Part shown: positions 9,324 to 18,555 of the stretch, one piece after another
Layout: each line of letters begins with the position of its first letter
How positions within the stretch are numbered: position 1 is the stretch's first letter
Source of the DNA: Trichomonas vaginalis G3
Lineage: Eukaryota > Parabasalia > Trichomonadida > Trichomonadidae
Assembly: GCF_026262505.1 (NCBI RefSeq)
Contig: NC_067206.1
Location: 2,356,001-2,420,000 of the forward strand
Direction of reading: 5' to 3'
DNA: 64,000 nucleotides
Program-made: the position numbers and the translations under genes
Notes under the pieces: model-generated
Told to the model about the DNA's origin: nothing
The model's input: only the letters and a program-made list of their open reading frames with translations
Database searches by the model: none

Positions 9324-9475
9324 ACAATACAGCATTGAGACAAATGGGTTCAAGATGGATTTGTCGACTTCCAGCAGTTACACAACCACGTGTTTGTCAA
9401 GTTCTTCCTATACCTCAGGAAGTTTTAGACCGACTTAAAAAACCTAAACAACCAGTTGAAAACAAACCAAACTAA
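9320..9475 (+). CDS. small protein (51 aa), unknown
   Basis: An open frame MNNTALRQMGSRWICRLPAV... with a Pro/Lys-rich end (KKPKQPVENKPN). It begins inside the upstream gene's stop (ATGA-type overlap) and ends two bases before the second copy of the 24-nt leader. It has no membrane segment. Possibly a small core or capsid cement protein; not recognised. Confidence 0.45.
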   Translation: MNNTALRQMGSRWICRLPAVTQPRVCQVLPIPQEVLDRLKKPKQPVENKPN

Positions 9476-9498
9476 AATTTTTTACTGAGATGAAATGA
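9475..9498 (+). promoter_or_regulatory. 24-nt leader repeated before two consecutive genes, copy 2
   Basis: Identical to 9300-9323 and ends in the ATG at 9495, so it fixes that start codon. Confidence 0.55.
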
Positions 9499-10077
9499 CC
9501 GAAGAAGTTGAAACGGTAGATTTGACACCACAAACAAAAAGTTCAGAACCATTGTCAAAACCTGTCAAAGAACTTACAGATGAAGAGAAAAATTCAATAA
9601 TAGAAAGTGCCAGGTCTGGAAATACAAACCCTAACTATAAAGTCACTTTTCATAGAAATGGAACGGCTAGTATCTCAAAAAAGAAACAGACTCTCACAAA
9701 TAAAATATTGAAGTCTGAAGGAGCTTTCGAGACAACAGATGGAAAAGTTTACTTCACTGACCAACAGTTCATTATAGAACATCTCATTGACTTAGAGTCG
9801 AAATATTCTAAACTTTACAACAAACACAAAAAGTTGAAAGGAAAACAAAAACAAATGGCATATGATATTTATGAAGATGTTGACGACACAACTGTTCCTG
9901 CAAGTGAGGTAAAGTCAGAGGAACCGAAAAGTGACGAAAAACCGATAGAAGAAGGAAGCCAAAAACTGAAGATAAACCAAAACCAAAGTTAGTTTCCAAA
10001 CTAAACCAAGTCAACCTTCATTAGCTGGTATGGGTTGGCGTCAAAGACTTATGGCAGCAGGCGGTTATGTAAAGTAA
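9495..10077 (+). pseudogene. charged coiled-coil protein, possible virion protein, broken near its end
   Basis: The opening 165 residues are highly charged. A basic segment (TASISKKKQTLTNKIL) and a coiled-coil-like stretch (LIDLESKYSKLYNKHKKLKG) are followed by an acidic Glu/Lys/Pro region. A further coding piece downstream reads MGWRQRLMAAGGYVK before a stop at 10077. The arrangement is loosely like the family 2 gene at 54072-54505. Function unknown. About one break. Confidence 0.45.
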
Positions 10078-10107
10078 AGAAAAAATATTTTTTTATTTTT
10101 ATAAAAA

Positions 10108-12247
10108 TGCCCCATATAGAATGGATAGAAAATCTGCTAGAATAAAAGCAGAGTTAGAAAGATATGGTTGGAAGTTTCGAAAGAATTTTAAATATAGGAA
10201 GGGAAGACCCATAAAAGTCTATGACAAATTGTCTGGTCTTCCTACTACGAAATGGACTTAGAAACAGCACGCGCAAATTATCCAAACAGACTTAGAGAGG
10301 TTAGAAGAAGAACGTCTTATGGACATGCCTTTCGATGTTAGAACCTCAAGTTGAAGGACACGACGGCTTTGCCAGATTCTACTGGAAACATGACGAACAA
10401 TTGCATCCTTTGAGAAGGAAAAAAGGAAAAGGTGAAGACACATGCTCCCATGGAAAGAACAAGATATGCATATGAAAAGTACCGTGAAGTTAGAAGTCAA
10501 ATTACATCTGGTCGAACCTTTACAGTAAACTTTGACGAAGGAAAGAACAAAGAAGGCTTCATGGGTGTACTTGCTGCCATACAAGACGGAAATAAGAAAG
10601 GATACAATCTCAGACTACCATAACAGATTTGGACGGTCACATTTACTATGCACATGGCAATGTCACAACAGCTGCAATGCTTCTTGACGCTTTCAAGACT
10701 ACAAAGAGAGAACAAATGGTTGACTCCGACTCAGACATTTTGAATGCAATTGAAGGAATTGCAAGTGTAAGTTCGAATGGTACCAACCTAACCCTCAAGC
10801 AGTCAGACAACATGCTGGATACTTCCCGTTCATAAATAAGTCTGACATTGACTTGACAAGGTATGGAATTTACAATTCAATTGAAACAATTGTCAATGAA
10901 CCTTGTATTCTTACATGTCTCAGGAACTCTGGTCTTGTTAGAAGAGAAGATGAAGTATCTTGAGTCATGTGTGAAGACAAGGTACATTCTCAGAGGTCAA
11001 TTGGCAAAAATTGCACCGTTGGCAAATGTCAATATCCGAGTCAACATTCCGACTGAGAAAGGTTCTTCACATGACGACTATGTTGTTGACAAATTACCAT
11101 GGTTGAAGATTGTAATTGTCCACAACCACTTCATGTTGAACGAAAGTCTTACAAACCCATTGTTCGGAAAAGGCAAGTGCAACATTGTCAGAGCTGTAAA
11201 CATTCTTTTCGAGAAAGGTTTGTTGGAACCAATTCCAGATGACAAGCTGACAGAAACTTTTGTACCAAAAGACGAAACAAACTTTTCATGTTAGCAAGAC
11301 CAAAAGTTGTTCCAGACAAAGTTCTAGTACAAAAGAAGTACACAATTCCAAAGGAGTTGGATTGTTCGGATACCAACCTGAACCAGAAGAACTTCCAATG
11401 AGGTTGCAAGAACTTCAAGATGCTATAAACAAACTTCCATTGAGACATCCAATTGACGTCAAATTGTATTGGAGAGCATCTGAGTTAGGTCAGAAGGTTT
11501 TATATGAAACAGGTTGCTTCGACGATGTTTATGAGATAACAGGAGAAGTTTCTCAGAAGATAAGAGACTCACTTGAATTTCCACAAACTGGACCAATTGG
11601 TTGCGACAAGTTCGACTCAGATGAAAAGATATACTATGTCGACCTTAACGCTGCATACATGAGGTTCGTCCAATATATCCACTGGAATTCCAAACGAAGA
11701 TGGTGAGTTCTCCGGAAGGAACTATACAGTTGGAAAAGTCATACAACAACTGTATGATATTAGGAAAGCTTCAAACCCCAAACTTGCAATGACACTCAAA
11801 TTGCTTATGAATTCGACATGGGGATATTCCATTAAGAAACCTCAAGAGATGAAGAGTAAACATTATGAGAAGGTCGACAACTTTGTTGAAAGGTTTTCTC
11901 CTTTTGTTTTGAAGTACGAATTCACTCAAGGTCAAAGTGGCTTAGTAACCACATTAAAACCTATTGTCGAACATTGGTCTTACCCTCAGTTCGCAAAGGC
12001 AGTCCTTGACAACTACAACAAATTCTTCTCCGAAGTCAAATCCAAAGTGAAGGTTTACTATGAGAACATTGACGCACTCATGACGAACGAAGAAGGGTAC
12101 AACAAACTCATTGAAATGGGCATGGTCGGTGAAAAGATGGGTCAATTCAAATTGGACAAAATTTTCACCGAAGTTCATGTCCTCTCCAAGCGTAAGTACT
12201 GGGGCATACTTGAAGACGGCACAGAAATAAAACATTGCATGAAGTAA
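10108..12247 (+). pseudogene. DNA polymerase B, family 1, broken
   Basis: Recognisable parts in order are a basic N-terminus, a Thr/Asp-rich exonuclease-like region, the motif A area YVDLNAAYMRFVQ, the motif B area LKLLMNSTWGYSIKKP, and a motif C-like site around VYYENIDALMTNEEG, then a C-terminal domain with VGEKMGQFKLD. Polintons use this enzyme, probably protein-primed, to copy the element. At about 2.1 kb it is much shorter than the family 2 polymerase region (about 3.7 kb), so the two families seem to carry different polymerase lineages. Broken several times (about five). Confidence 0.8.
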
Positions 12248-12392
12248 AAAATTTTTATTCGAATTTGAATCGGACAGGTCGAGTTACACCATTCTTGGTC
12301 TCAAACTCATATATAACCTGTTTGTTTGTATTTTCGTCGACTATGGCACGAGACACGAACATTGACCAAACGGACAAAAAGTGTCATTTCAG

Positions 12393-12611
12393 ATGGTCCC
12401 GCAGCCAATCGCATTCGAGCACTTCGAAGAAGCCTTACGTTCCAAGGGAGAGGGTGTCTGGTGCAAGGCAGAGGTCATGAAACTCTACGAGCAGTACATC
12501 CTCAATGCCTGGGAGGACAAATCGTCCTTGGATTGGCAATTCTACCAACTCCTCTGGGACGACCTCCTAGCAACTGGGACGAAAGAGTCCAATTCAGGGG
12601 TCAGGAACTAA
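12393..12611 (+). CDS. small acidic helical protein (72 aa), unknown
   Basis: An open frame from the ATG at 12393 (MVPQPIAFEHFEEALRSKG...). It is Trp-rich for its size (four Trp, including NAWEDKSSLDWQFYQLLWDD) and looks helical. A longer frame upstream uses only a GTG. It lies between the polymerase and the convergent endonuclease-like gene. Its GC content is higher than that of its neighbours. Not recognised. Confidence 0.5.
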   Translation: MVPQPIAFEHFEEALRSKGEGVWCKAEVMKLYEQYILNAWEDKSSLDWQFYQLLWDDLLATGTKESNSGVRN

Positions 12612-12698
12612 TTGTCCAAATTACCCTTAATTTAACCTTAATGAACTAAACACCTAAATTTACTCGGGGTTTCCCCCTAAAATAAAATTTTTTTACTC

Positions 12699-13406
12699 TT
12701 AGAACCACTCGAGGTTCTCCTTACGGTTGTTGAGCTTGTCACCGTCAATGTGTCTGACCTTCGTCTTCTTGTCTGGATTTGGAACCCATTGAATTGCGAC
12801 AAGCTTGCCCATGGAGATTGAACCGCGATTCCGAAGGTTAAGGTTCAAGTGTCCCAAGTTGTTGAGGACTGGGGTAAGAACCTTGCCTGTCTCCTTGTTG
12901 CGGATTTGTATGGGTAGGGTTGGGAAATTTCGTAAGTGTCATCGGCAACAAGGGTTGCCCAAACTTCCTCTTCTTCGTGTTTCTCTTCTTCCTCTTCTTC
13001 TTCGTGTTTCTTCTTCTTCGTGTTTCTCTTCTTCCTCGAAAATTCCTTCTTCAATTTGGTACTCACGAATTACGGTGTTGGAGGTTCTGTCCTTTCCGAG
13101 TACCTTCCAGATGGCGTCTATCTCTTCGAAGAAACGGTAGATGAGTCTGGCAAGGTCTCGGTTCTCTCTCGCGTAAATGCGCAAGGTTTCCGTCAAATCA
13201 TTCAGGCATTTCTCATTGGAAGCTTGGTTCATGAGGACATCGGCTTTGAGCTTGGTCATCTCTTCCATAAGACTACTTTGGAGAGTCTTAACGGTGTTTG
13301 TCAGATGAGCTTTCAAATTCAAAATTTGAATTTGAACTGGGCGCTTGTCTGGCAACATTGAAAGGACATCTGCCATTGTGTTCGGCTTCGGTGCTTGTTC
13401 GGACAT
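12699..13406 (-). pseudogene. coiled-coil protein with NUMOD4/HNH endonuclease-type end, broken
   Basis: The first part is helical (MSEQAPKPNTMADVLSMLP... with a coiled-coil-like middle). Next comes a Glu/Lys/Arg low-complexity stretch, then segments typical of HNH homing-type endonucleases: EEVWATLVADDTYEIS (NUMOD4-like) and, at the end, VRHIDGDKLNNRKENLEW (HNH with the characteristic NN-x-x-ENLEW). Such enzymes cut double-stranded DNA. Here it could act as a homing or competition nuclease between elements. The region has a higher GC content than the rest of the element. Broken (one or two breaks). Confidence 0.6.
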
Positions 13407-13438
13407 CGAAAAAATGAAGTGGTTTGAGAATGACGGTT

Positions 13439-14023
13439 TTACTTCAAAAAGCTTGTTATGACGGTTAAGTCATACAACAAGTTTAAAATAATATCTTGTT
13501 CTTCTTCTGAACGTTTGTTGTCTCTTCCGATAAAAGTTTCGAACATGAGAACCAAAAAACGTTTTTTGAGATTGCGGAAGAGTTCAGGCAAACGTTCATA
13601 TTCTGGATATGTTGGGAGCAGTTCAAAACATCTGAGCTGACTTTCGGACAAAATTGGGACAATGTCAGAAAATTCATCTTTGGTCGGACTGCTTGAAGGT
13701 AAGTCCCTTACATGTAAGTAGCTCTGGTAAAGTCTTCTCATTTCTGCTAACTTTTGGAGTATAGCTTCGTAGTTTAGAAGTTTTAATTTTAATTGTCTTA
13801 TTCCACTCTTGACATCTAAACGGTAACTATCCATGAGGTCAAGAGTAGCTTTGGTAGCTTTAAGTGGAGCTATCTGTTCCTTGACTTGTGCAATTTTGGT
13901 TGCAATTGTGGTTTGAGCTCCTTCAAGTTCGCCGTCTATGTCGTTCTCAACGCCTTCAACCATGGCTTGAAACTCTTCATCGGTCCATTGAGATTGGTGT
14001 GGGACGAATTTAACTTGCTTCAT
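13439..14023 (-). CDS. helical/coiled-coil protein (194 aa), unknown
   Basis: An open frame starting at a clear ATG (14023). The opening MKQVKFVPHQSQWTDEEFQ is followed by long helices rich in Lys, Leu, Glu and Gln (about residues 25-105), then a second helical region. There is no signal peptide or membrane segment. It is one of a run of reverse-strand genes of moderate GC content (12699-14441). It may be a structural or replication accessory protein; not recognised. Confidence 0.6.
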   Translation of the reverse strand: MKQVKFVPHQSQWTDEEFQAMVEGVENDIDGELEGAQTTIATKIAQVKEQIAPLKATKATLDLMDSYRLDVKSGIRQLKLKLLNYEAILQKLAEMRRLYQSYLHVRDLPSSSPTKDEFSDIVPILSESQLRCFELLPTYPEYERLPELFRNLKKRFLVLMFETFIGRDNKRSEEEQDIILNLLYDLTVITSFLK

Positions 14024-14051
14024 TCAAAAAATGAAAAAAAAATGTTTTTAC

Positions 14052-14441
14052 TCAAAACGTTAAGGTTGACTGAACTGGTTGGATGTCGCCTTCACAGGTT
14101 ATGTAGAACGGCTGACCCGAGAAGTGAAGGAGAGACTGAATTGCCAATTTCATATGGGGTAGGGGGTTCTCCTTGTTTGGTATTTTTATCCAAGGACGTT
14201 TGTTTAGGAACTTAACAAGAGCTTCTCTTTTGGCGTCCTTTATGTCGTCGTAGGCTGTCCCGTCTGGTATTTGAATTGGAATTCCAGTCGAAGTCTCGAG
14301 CTGAAGTGTAGACCTTCCAGAAATACTGGTGAACTTGACCTTGGGCTTCATTACCCTGCGCAAGTACTGCTTAACAACTTCATTTATCTCTATAAGGTAA
14401 ATTGCCTCGTCAAATCCTTCTGGCATTCCGAGTCCTTCCAT
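14052..14441 (-). CDS. hypothetical protein (129 aa)
   Basis: The open frame runs through the repeat array upstream as far as 14726 but without an ATG there, so I place the start at the ATG at 14441 (MEGLGMPEGFDEAIYL) or 14426. The protein has a helical N-terminus, a middle beta-like segment (KVKFTSISGRSTLQLE) and the end PFYITCEGDIQP. It is separated from the divergent gene at 14692 by an array of palindromic repeats. Function unknown. Confidence 0.5.
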   Translation of the reverse strand: MEGLGMPEGFDEAIYLIEINEVVKQYLRRVMKPKVKFTSISGRSTLQLETSTGIPIQIPDGTAYDDIKDAKREALVKFLNKRPWIKIPNKENPLPHMKLAIQSLLHFSGQPFYITCEGDIQPVQSTLTF

Positions 14442-14446
14442 CCGAC

Positions 14447-14690
14447 AGGAAAATATTTTCCCGACAACTGGAAAATATTTTCCCGACAACTGGAAAAAAT
14501 TTTCCCGACGACAGGAAGGACTCTTCCAGTTGTCCGTCCGTAAACCATTCAAATTTTCGAAAATTGAGAACTTTTGGTCGAACTTCAGAAAAAGTTTTTC
14601 CTTCCGACAGGAAAGGTTTTTCCTTCCGACAGGAAAGATTTTTCCTTCCGACAGGAAAGGTTTTTCCTTCCGACGGTTAAGCCACAAACA
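14447..14690. repeat. two short arrays of palindromic tandem repeats between divergent genes
   Basis: The array at 14447-14510 repeats CCGACAACTGGAAAATATTTTC (shown here only as the unit), including the perfect palindrome GGAAAATATTTTCC. The array at 14600-14680 repeats a 23-base unit of the type CTTCCGACAGGAAAGGTTTT four times. Both use a GGAAA...TTTCC inverted core. They fill the gap between a reverse gene and a forward gene, so a regulatory or replication-origin role is plausible. Confidence 0.7.
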
Positions 14691-14691
14691 G

Positions 14692-15272
14692 ATGTCCGAC
14701 GTACCACCAACCGAGCCCATTCCCAAACCAGAGGAACCTAAAGCACCAGCCCCTGCACCTCAGCAACCTCAGTTCCAGCAAGTCCTCCACCAAATTACTA
14801 CCAATTTCCACCTCAAGGTTACTACCTACCACAAGGCTTCCCGAACTACCCTCCTCAGCCTATGCCTTACTGCCCTAACCCTTGGATGTTCATGTCAAAC
14901 CCTCCACCCCAATTCCAATTCCAATCTCAATCCAAGAGAGACCAAGAGTTCGAAGAAGGTCTGAACCGTTTACGCAAAGAGTATGCCACAGCCCCTATGG
15001 AAGACGACAGGCTTTCAGTCTCTTCCCTAAGGTCGACCAATTCGACTCGTACCACAGATTCGGTTCGTGACCGTGACGACTACCTCAAGCAGTCTGAGAG
15101 ACTCTTCATCCTACAACCATTTACAGTTGGAGCTCTCAAGAACATGCGCAATTACGAAGGTCAGACACCAGCTGGAGACCGCAAAACAGACGTACTCGCA
15201 AGAGCAGTCCAACTGGTCAAGACAAAGACCGAGATAGTCGACTTCATTCTTGCAGCTTGCCCATACAAGTAA
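14692..15272 (+). pseudogene. Pro/Gln-rich protein, broken
   Basis: It starts MSDVPPTEPIPKPEEPKAPA and continues with Pro/Gln/Tyr-rich low-complexity sequence. A charged Ser-rich linker (DDRLSVSSLRSTNSTRTTDS) is followed by a helical C-terminus (LFILQPFTVGALKNMRNYEG ... VDFILAACPYK). Such layouts occur in scaffolding or linker virion proteins, but the function is not known. About one break. Confidence 0.45.
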
Positions 15273-15323
15273 AAAAATAAACAATTACGAGTTAAACTTT
15301 TTACTCTTTCTTTTCTGAGTTGT

Positions 15324-15500
15324 TTAGAGCTGGTTTCTCTTGTAGAAACCTTTCGTACTCTCCATGGTCATGTAATTGCGAATTTGGTACGCAATTCCAG
15401 GTTCGTTGTTTTTGAACCTTACGTATGTAACGCTTCCATCCTCCTCAGGGAAGTAAGCTGCTAACATCTGACCAAGTTTTCTCGGTGACTCGGAGCTCAT
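15324..15500 (-). CDS. small protein (58 aa), unknown
   Basis: An open frame from the ATG at 15500: MSSESPRKLGQMLAAYFPEE, then a beta-like segment (GSVTYVRFKNNEPGIAYQIRNY). It is soluble in character. It follows another small reverse gene (15553-15747) in the same direction. Confidence 0.45.
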   Translation of the reverse strand: MSSESPRKLGQMLAAYFPEEDGSVTYVRFKNNEPGIAYQIRNYMTMESTKGFYKRNQL

Positions 15501-15541
15501 TAAAAATGTCACTTTTTAAACGTTAAGTTTTTAGTCTTATT

Positions 15542-15575
15542 TTACCCTTTGTTTACCCTTTGTTTACCCTTTGTT
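15542..15575. repeat. 11-bp tandem repeat, three copies
   Basis: TACCCTTTGTT is repeated three times at and just beyond the 3' end of the small reverse gene ending at 15553, where part of it encodes the last residues. Confidence 0.7.
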
Positions 15576-15747
15576 TGTCAATGTAGTATTGGAGTGCAAT
15601 TTCTCCAAATTCTCTGTGTCGGAGTTCTTCAGCATTTTCCAAGGTGTGCCTGGAGAACTCAAAGAAGTTGTCAAGAACATACTGCCATGCTGCTCTTCTG
15701 AGTTCGTCGGTATTTTGGAAGTGTTGCACCTTCGAGTCTTCGGACAT
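15553..15747 (-). CDS. small helical protein (64 aa), unknown
   Basis: An open frame from an ATG, MSEDSKVQHFQNTDELRRAA..., entirely helical and rich in charged and aromatic residues. Its last codons lie in an 11-bp tandem repeat, so its length may vary between copies. Not recognised. Confidence 0.45.
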   Translation of the reverse strand: MSEDSKVQHFQNTDELRRAAWQYVLDNFFEFSRHTLENAEELRHREFGEIALQYYIDKQRVNKG

Positions 15748-15799
15748 GAAAAAATAACACTTTTTCTATTAAACCGTTTACAATTTGAATTTTGTTGCT

Positions 15800-15985
15800 G
15801 AATTCAGCAAAAATATATTTTAGGGTAGATGGGTATATCTAACCTGTTTTCTAACCTCTTTTCTACCCTCTTGAATTTGTCATGAGTTTTACTCAGAATT
15901 CGGCAAAAATATATTTTAGGGTAGATGGGTATATCTAACCTGTTTTCTAACCTCTTTTCTACCCTCTTGAATTTGTCATGAGTTT
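15800..15985 (+). repeat. 96-bp direct repeat (two copies) carrying family 1 modules
   Basis: Two nearly identical 96-bp units begin GAATTC(A/G)GCAAAAATATA. Each includes AGGGTAGA, the near-palindrome GGGTATATCTAACC and the direct repeats TTTTCTAACCT and TTTTCTACCCT. They lie in the intergenic space before the gene at 16050. Confidence 0.8.
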
Positions 15986-16049
15986 TCCCGAAATAAAAAA
16001 TAAAGTTGGTTTTTTTAAAAAAATATTTTTTTATTTTTATTGTAAGAAC

Positions 16050-16964
16050 ATGTTAGCAACAACAGCACCAAACTCGTTAGTCATGAATCCAACATCTATG
16101 TTAGTAGAGATGAAAAGCTTCATTCCTTCTTCATATACTTTCGAAACAAAAATCCAGAAGATAAAGCAAGAACTTTTAACAAGTACTTTGGACTGTTGTG
16201 CGAAAGATGAAACAAATGAACAGTATCTTTATGACATGCAGGACCTCATTGACCATCTACCTAAACTTCCTGAAATCCAACAACAAAAGCTTACTATTCC
16301 AGAATTCGATGAAATAGAAGTCAAAGCAACTGACTCAGTAGAAATAAAGAAGTTCATACGAAAGGTTAACTATGAGTTTCTTGGATTTCATTGCAACCAC
16401 AAAGTCATGGACAAAGATTGCGATATGGTATATAAGAACATCTCTGACATATACAAATCTGGGGAGTTTAAGACCTACGACAACTTTGTTTCGTTAGTTG
16501 CTGAATGTGTATGGCAGATAAGAGATAAAGATAAAAGAGGTAAAGTATGGAACGAACAGATAAAACCCGCAACTTTTGAGTTAAAGAGAGCAATTGACGC
16601 CTTAGTCATACTAGCAGGTAAGGTTTCAGAATATAACGCAAAAATGAACCCACAATGTTCTAAATGTAAAGCAGCAATGAGGAAATATAACTACTCCGTC
16701 AAAGAGATAGAACGTATGAGAAACGACTATGCTGACTTAAAGAAAGAAGTAGAGAAACCAGCAGAAGATAAAATGGACATGTTGACATTTCTGAACAAAA
16801 ACTATCCAACAGCTGACGATTTCCTTCTTTCAGATGTCAAGAAGAAATATAAAGAAACCTTCGGCATAGTTAAAACATTCGATGTACTGACAGAAGAAAT
16901 AGAAGCTACGAAATTGTTTAGAATTTCACGAATTCACAATGTTTACCATGTAAAACGCTTATAA
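16050..16964 (+). CDS. conserved Maverick protein (about 305 aa) with a CxxC pair
   Basis: An open frame. The ATG at 16050 is chosen over 15978 because a T-rich leader box (TATTTTTTTATTTTTATT) lies just before it and because the family 2 relative aligns from MxxTTAPNSLVMNPTS. It is helical throughout, with CNHKVMDKDCD in the middle, a possible zinc pair CSKCK, and a C-terminal segment that could be a winged helix (LLSDVKKKYKETFGIVKTFD). It is far closer to the family 2 protein (61908-62850) than other shared genes are. Function unknown; a replication or regulatory DNA-binding protein is plausible. Confidence 0.7.
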   Translation: MLATTAPNSLVMNPTSMLVEMKSFIPSSYTFETKIQKIKQELLTSTLDCCAKDETNEQYLYDMQDLIDHLPKLPEIQQQKLTIPEFDEIEVKATDSVEIKKFIRKVNYEFLGFHCNHKVMDKDCDMVYKNISDIYKSGEFKTYDNFVSLVAECVWQIRDKDKRGKVWNEQIKPATFELKRAIDALVILAGKVSEYNAKMNPQCSKCKAAMRKYNYSVKEIERMRNDYADLKKEVEKPAEDKMDMLTFLNKNYPTADDFLLSDVKKKYKETFGIVKTFDVLTEEIEATKLFRISRIHNVYHVKRL

Positions 16965-16971
16965 AATAACT

Positions 16972-17020
16972 GGGGTAGAAAAGAGGTTAGAAAACAGGTT
17001 AGATATACCCTTCTACCCTA
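16972..17020 (-). repeat. Family 1 intergenic module, inverted copy
   Basis: This is the reverse complement of the 4130 and 15821 modules, beginning GGGGTAGAAAAGAGGTTAG and ending TTCTACCCTAAAATATA. It lies between the stop of the 305-residue protein and the convergent ATPase gene. Confidence 0.75.
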
Positions 17021-17182
17021 AAATATATTTTTGCTGAAAAAAATGACCAAATTTCATGAAATTCTCTAGACGACTTTTACAGGGGTAGCCAAAACTCATG
17101 AAAATCGTAAAAAATAAGAGAGTATTTTGACAACTTCAAACAAGTAGGGTAGATGCACTCTTTATTTTTCAAGCTTGACTTT

Positions 17183-18042
17183 TTACAATTTGAACTTTGT
17201 TCGCGTAGATGTGAATTCTGAAAGAAGTATGAGGGTCTTGTATGACTTTGTACTTCTCCCAGAGTTCATGTCTGTCAAACTTACCTGCCATGGACTCTTT
17301 CATAAGTTCCATGAAATCGTCTTCGGACAATCCAGGGAAAAGTATGATATCAGTAAGTATTCTTTTAACATCCTTACTTAAACTCTTTGCTGTCTGTACA
17401 CAAATGACAACTGAGATGTTAAAGTGTCTAGCTTCTTAAGAATTCGACACATATCTTGTTCTCTGTTCTTTAACAAAGGATGAGAAGCAAAGTCATCTAA
17501 GATAAGAAGACATCTATGAGGGTATGTCTTCCAATCGTAAGATTGCAATTTCTTCGAAATGTATTCTATCTCTTTCTGTTTGTTTCTGAAGTGTTTCTTC
17601 TCTAATATTCTCTGCATTTCCTCATTTGGGTCTTTAAACTTAGAATTGACATACTCATTTATAGCATTATACTTCAAAACTCTTCTTTGGTACTTCTTTA
17701 TCCAATCTAACAACTCAGTATCCTTTATACATACTAACTTAGACTTCTTTATAATATCTTTGAACGAATTTACGGTTTGGTCAAATTGACCAGAAGTACT
17801 ACAAATGACTACTAACTCATAGAATGGGTTCTTCTCATCTAGTTCTTGTTGTTGTGCAGCCATTTTAAGATAAGTGAAAGTCTTACCCGACCCAGGTGGT
17901 GCAATTAACCTGTTATAACCATTCTGAGCAAATAAGAACTTGTCATGTATAGGCTTTATCTGAGCATTTTCTAACTTCCTCTTGTTCTTGTTTAAAACAT
18001 CTCAAATTTCTTGTCAATGTCAGCAAACTTTTTTTCTAACAT
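17183..18042 (-). pseudogene. A32/FtsK-like DNA-packaging ATPase, broken
   Basis: P-loop ATPase with Walker A APPGSGKTFTYLK, a sensor-type segment ELVVICSTSGQFDQT and Walker B CLLILDDFASH. It ends in a helical domain. In Polintons, virophages and NCLDVs this enzyme pumps the genome into the capsid. Its start lies 34 bp from the divergent gene at 18077. Broken (about two or three breaks). Confidence 0.85.
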
Positions 18043-18076
18043 ATTTTTAAAAAATTAAAATTTTTATCTTTAGAAA

Positions 18077-18539
18077 ATGTCTAGCGATTTCGCTATCTAT
18101 ATTCGAGACAAGCTTTTTTGACTCTAAAACTTCTGTCGACCATAAAATCTTACATAGTGTAAACAAGAAAGGTGAATTTGTTCTAAAGTTCTGTTTCTGG
18201 GAATATGACAAGAACCATAAAACATTACAAAGAGCAGTCTTAAAATTTGTCAATGACAGACTTGTTGACAGAGATGACGCCGATTGGAAAGCTGAAGTCC
18301 AACAAAAGTTCTTAGAATGCAAAGAAGACACATGCGCTGTTCTTGAAGATGAAATAGAAAACAGAATAGATGAGCTATTAAAGGACAAAGAACTTTTACA
18401 TAAATATGGTTCTGAGAAGTTTGACATAACTCCACCAGAAAAGAAGAAGAAGAGAGAAAAGAAAGAAAAGAAAGTAGAAGAAGAGAAGAAAGAATCTGAA
18501 CCAGTTCCAGAGCCAGAGAAAAAGAAATTTGACATGTAA
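18077..18539 (+). pseudogene. charged protein with Lys/Glu tail, broken near its start
   Basis: The forward strand encodes a compact domain (KGEFVLKFCFWEYDKNHK, then FVNDRLVDRDDADW) and a helical region (AVLEDEIENRIDELLKD). The end is a very charged tail (PPEKKKKREKKEKKVEEE...) reading FDM before the stop. No long frame starts with an ATG, so it is easily missed. It is divergent from the ATPase and convergent with the next gene. Function unknown. About one break. Confidence 0.5.
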
Positions 18540-18555
18540 AAATAAAATTTTATTT

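Noticed and set aside
12805-13361. Several forward frames rich in Ser, Phe and Leu
   Set aside because: Shadows of the Glu/Lys/Arg low-complexity tract of the reverse-strand endonuclease-like gene.
15800-15985. Possible CRISPR-like array
   Set aside because: Only two direct copies with no unique spacers of constant length. The same block recurs singly elsewhere as an intergenic module of the element.
18047-18535. 162-codon reverse frame, Ser/Phe-rich
   Set aside because: It is the shadow of the forward Lys/Glu-rich gene at 18077-18539. Ser/Phe-rich composition is what antisense of Lys/Glu codons gives.
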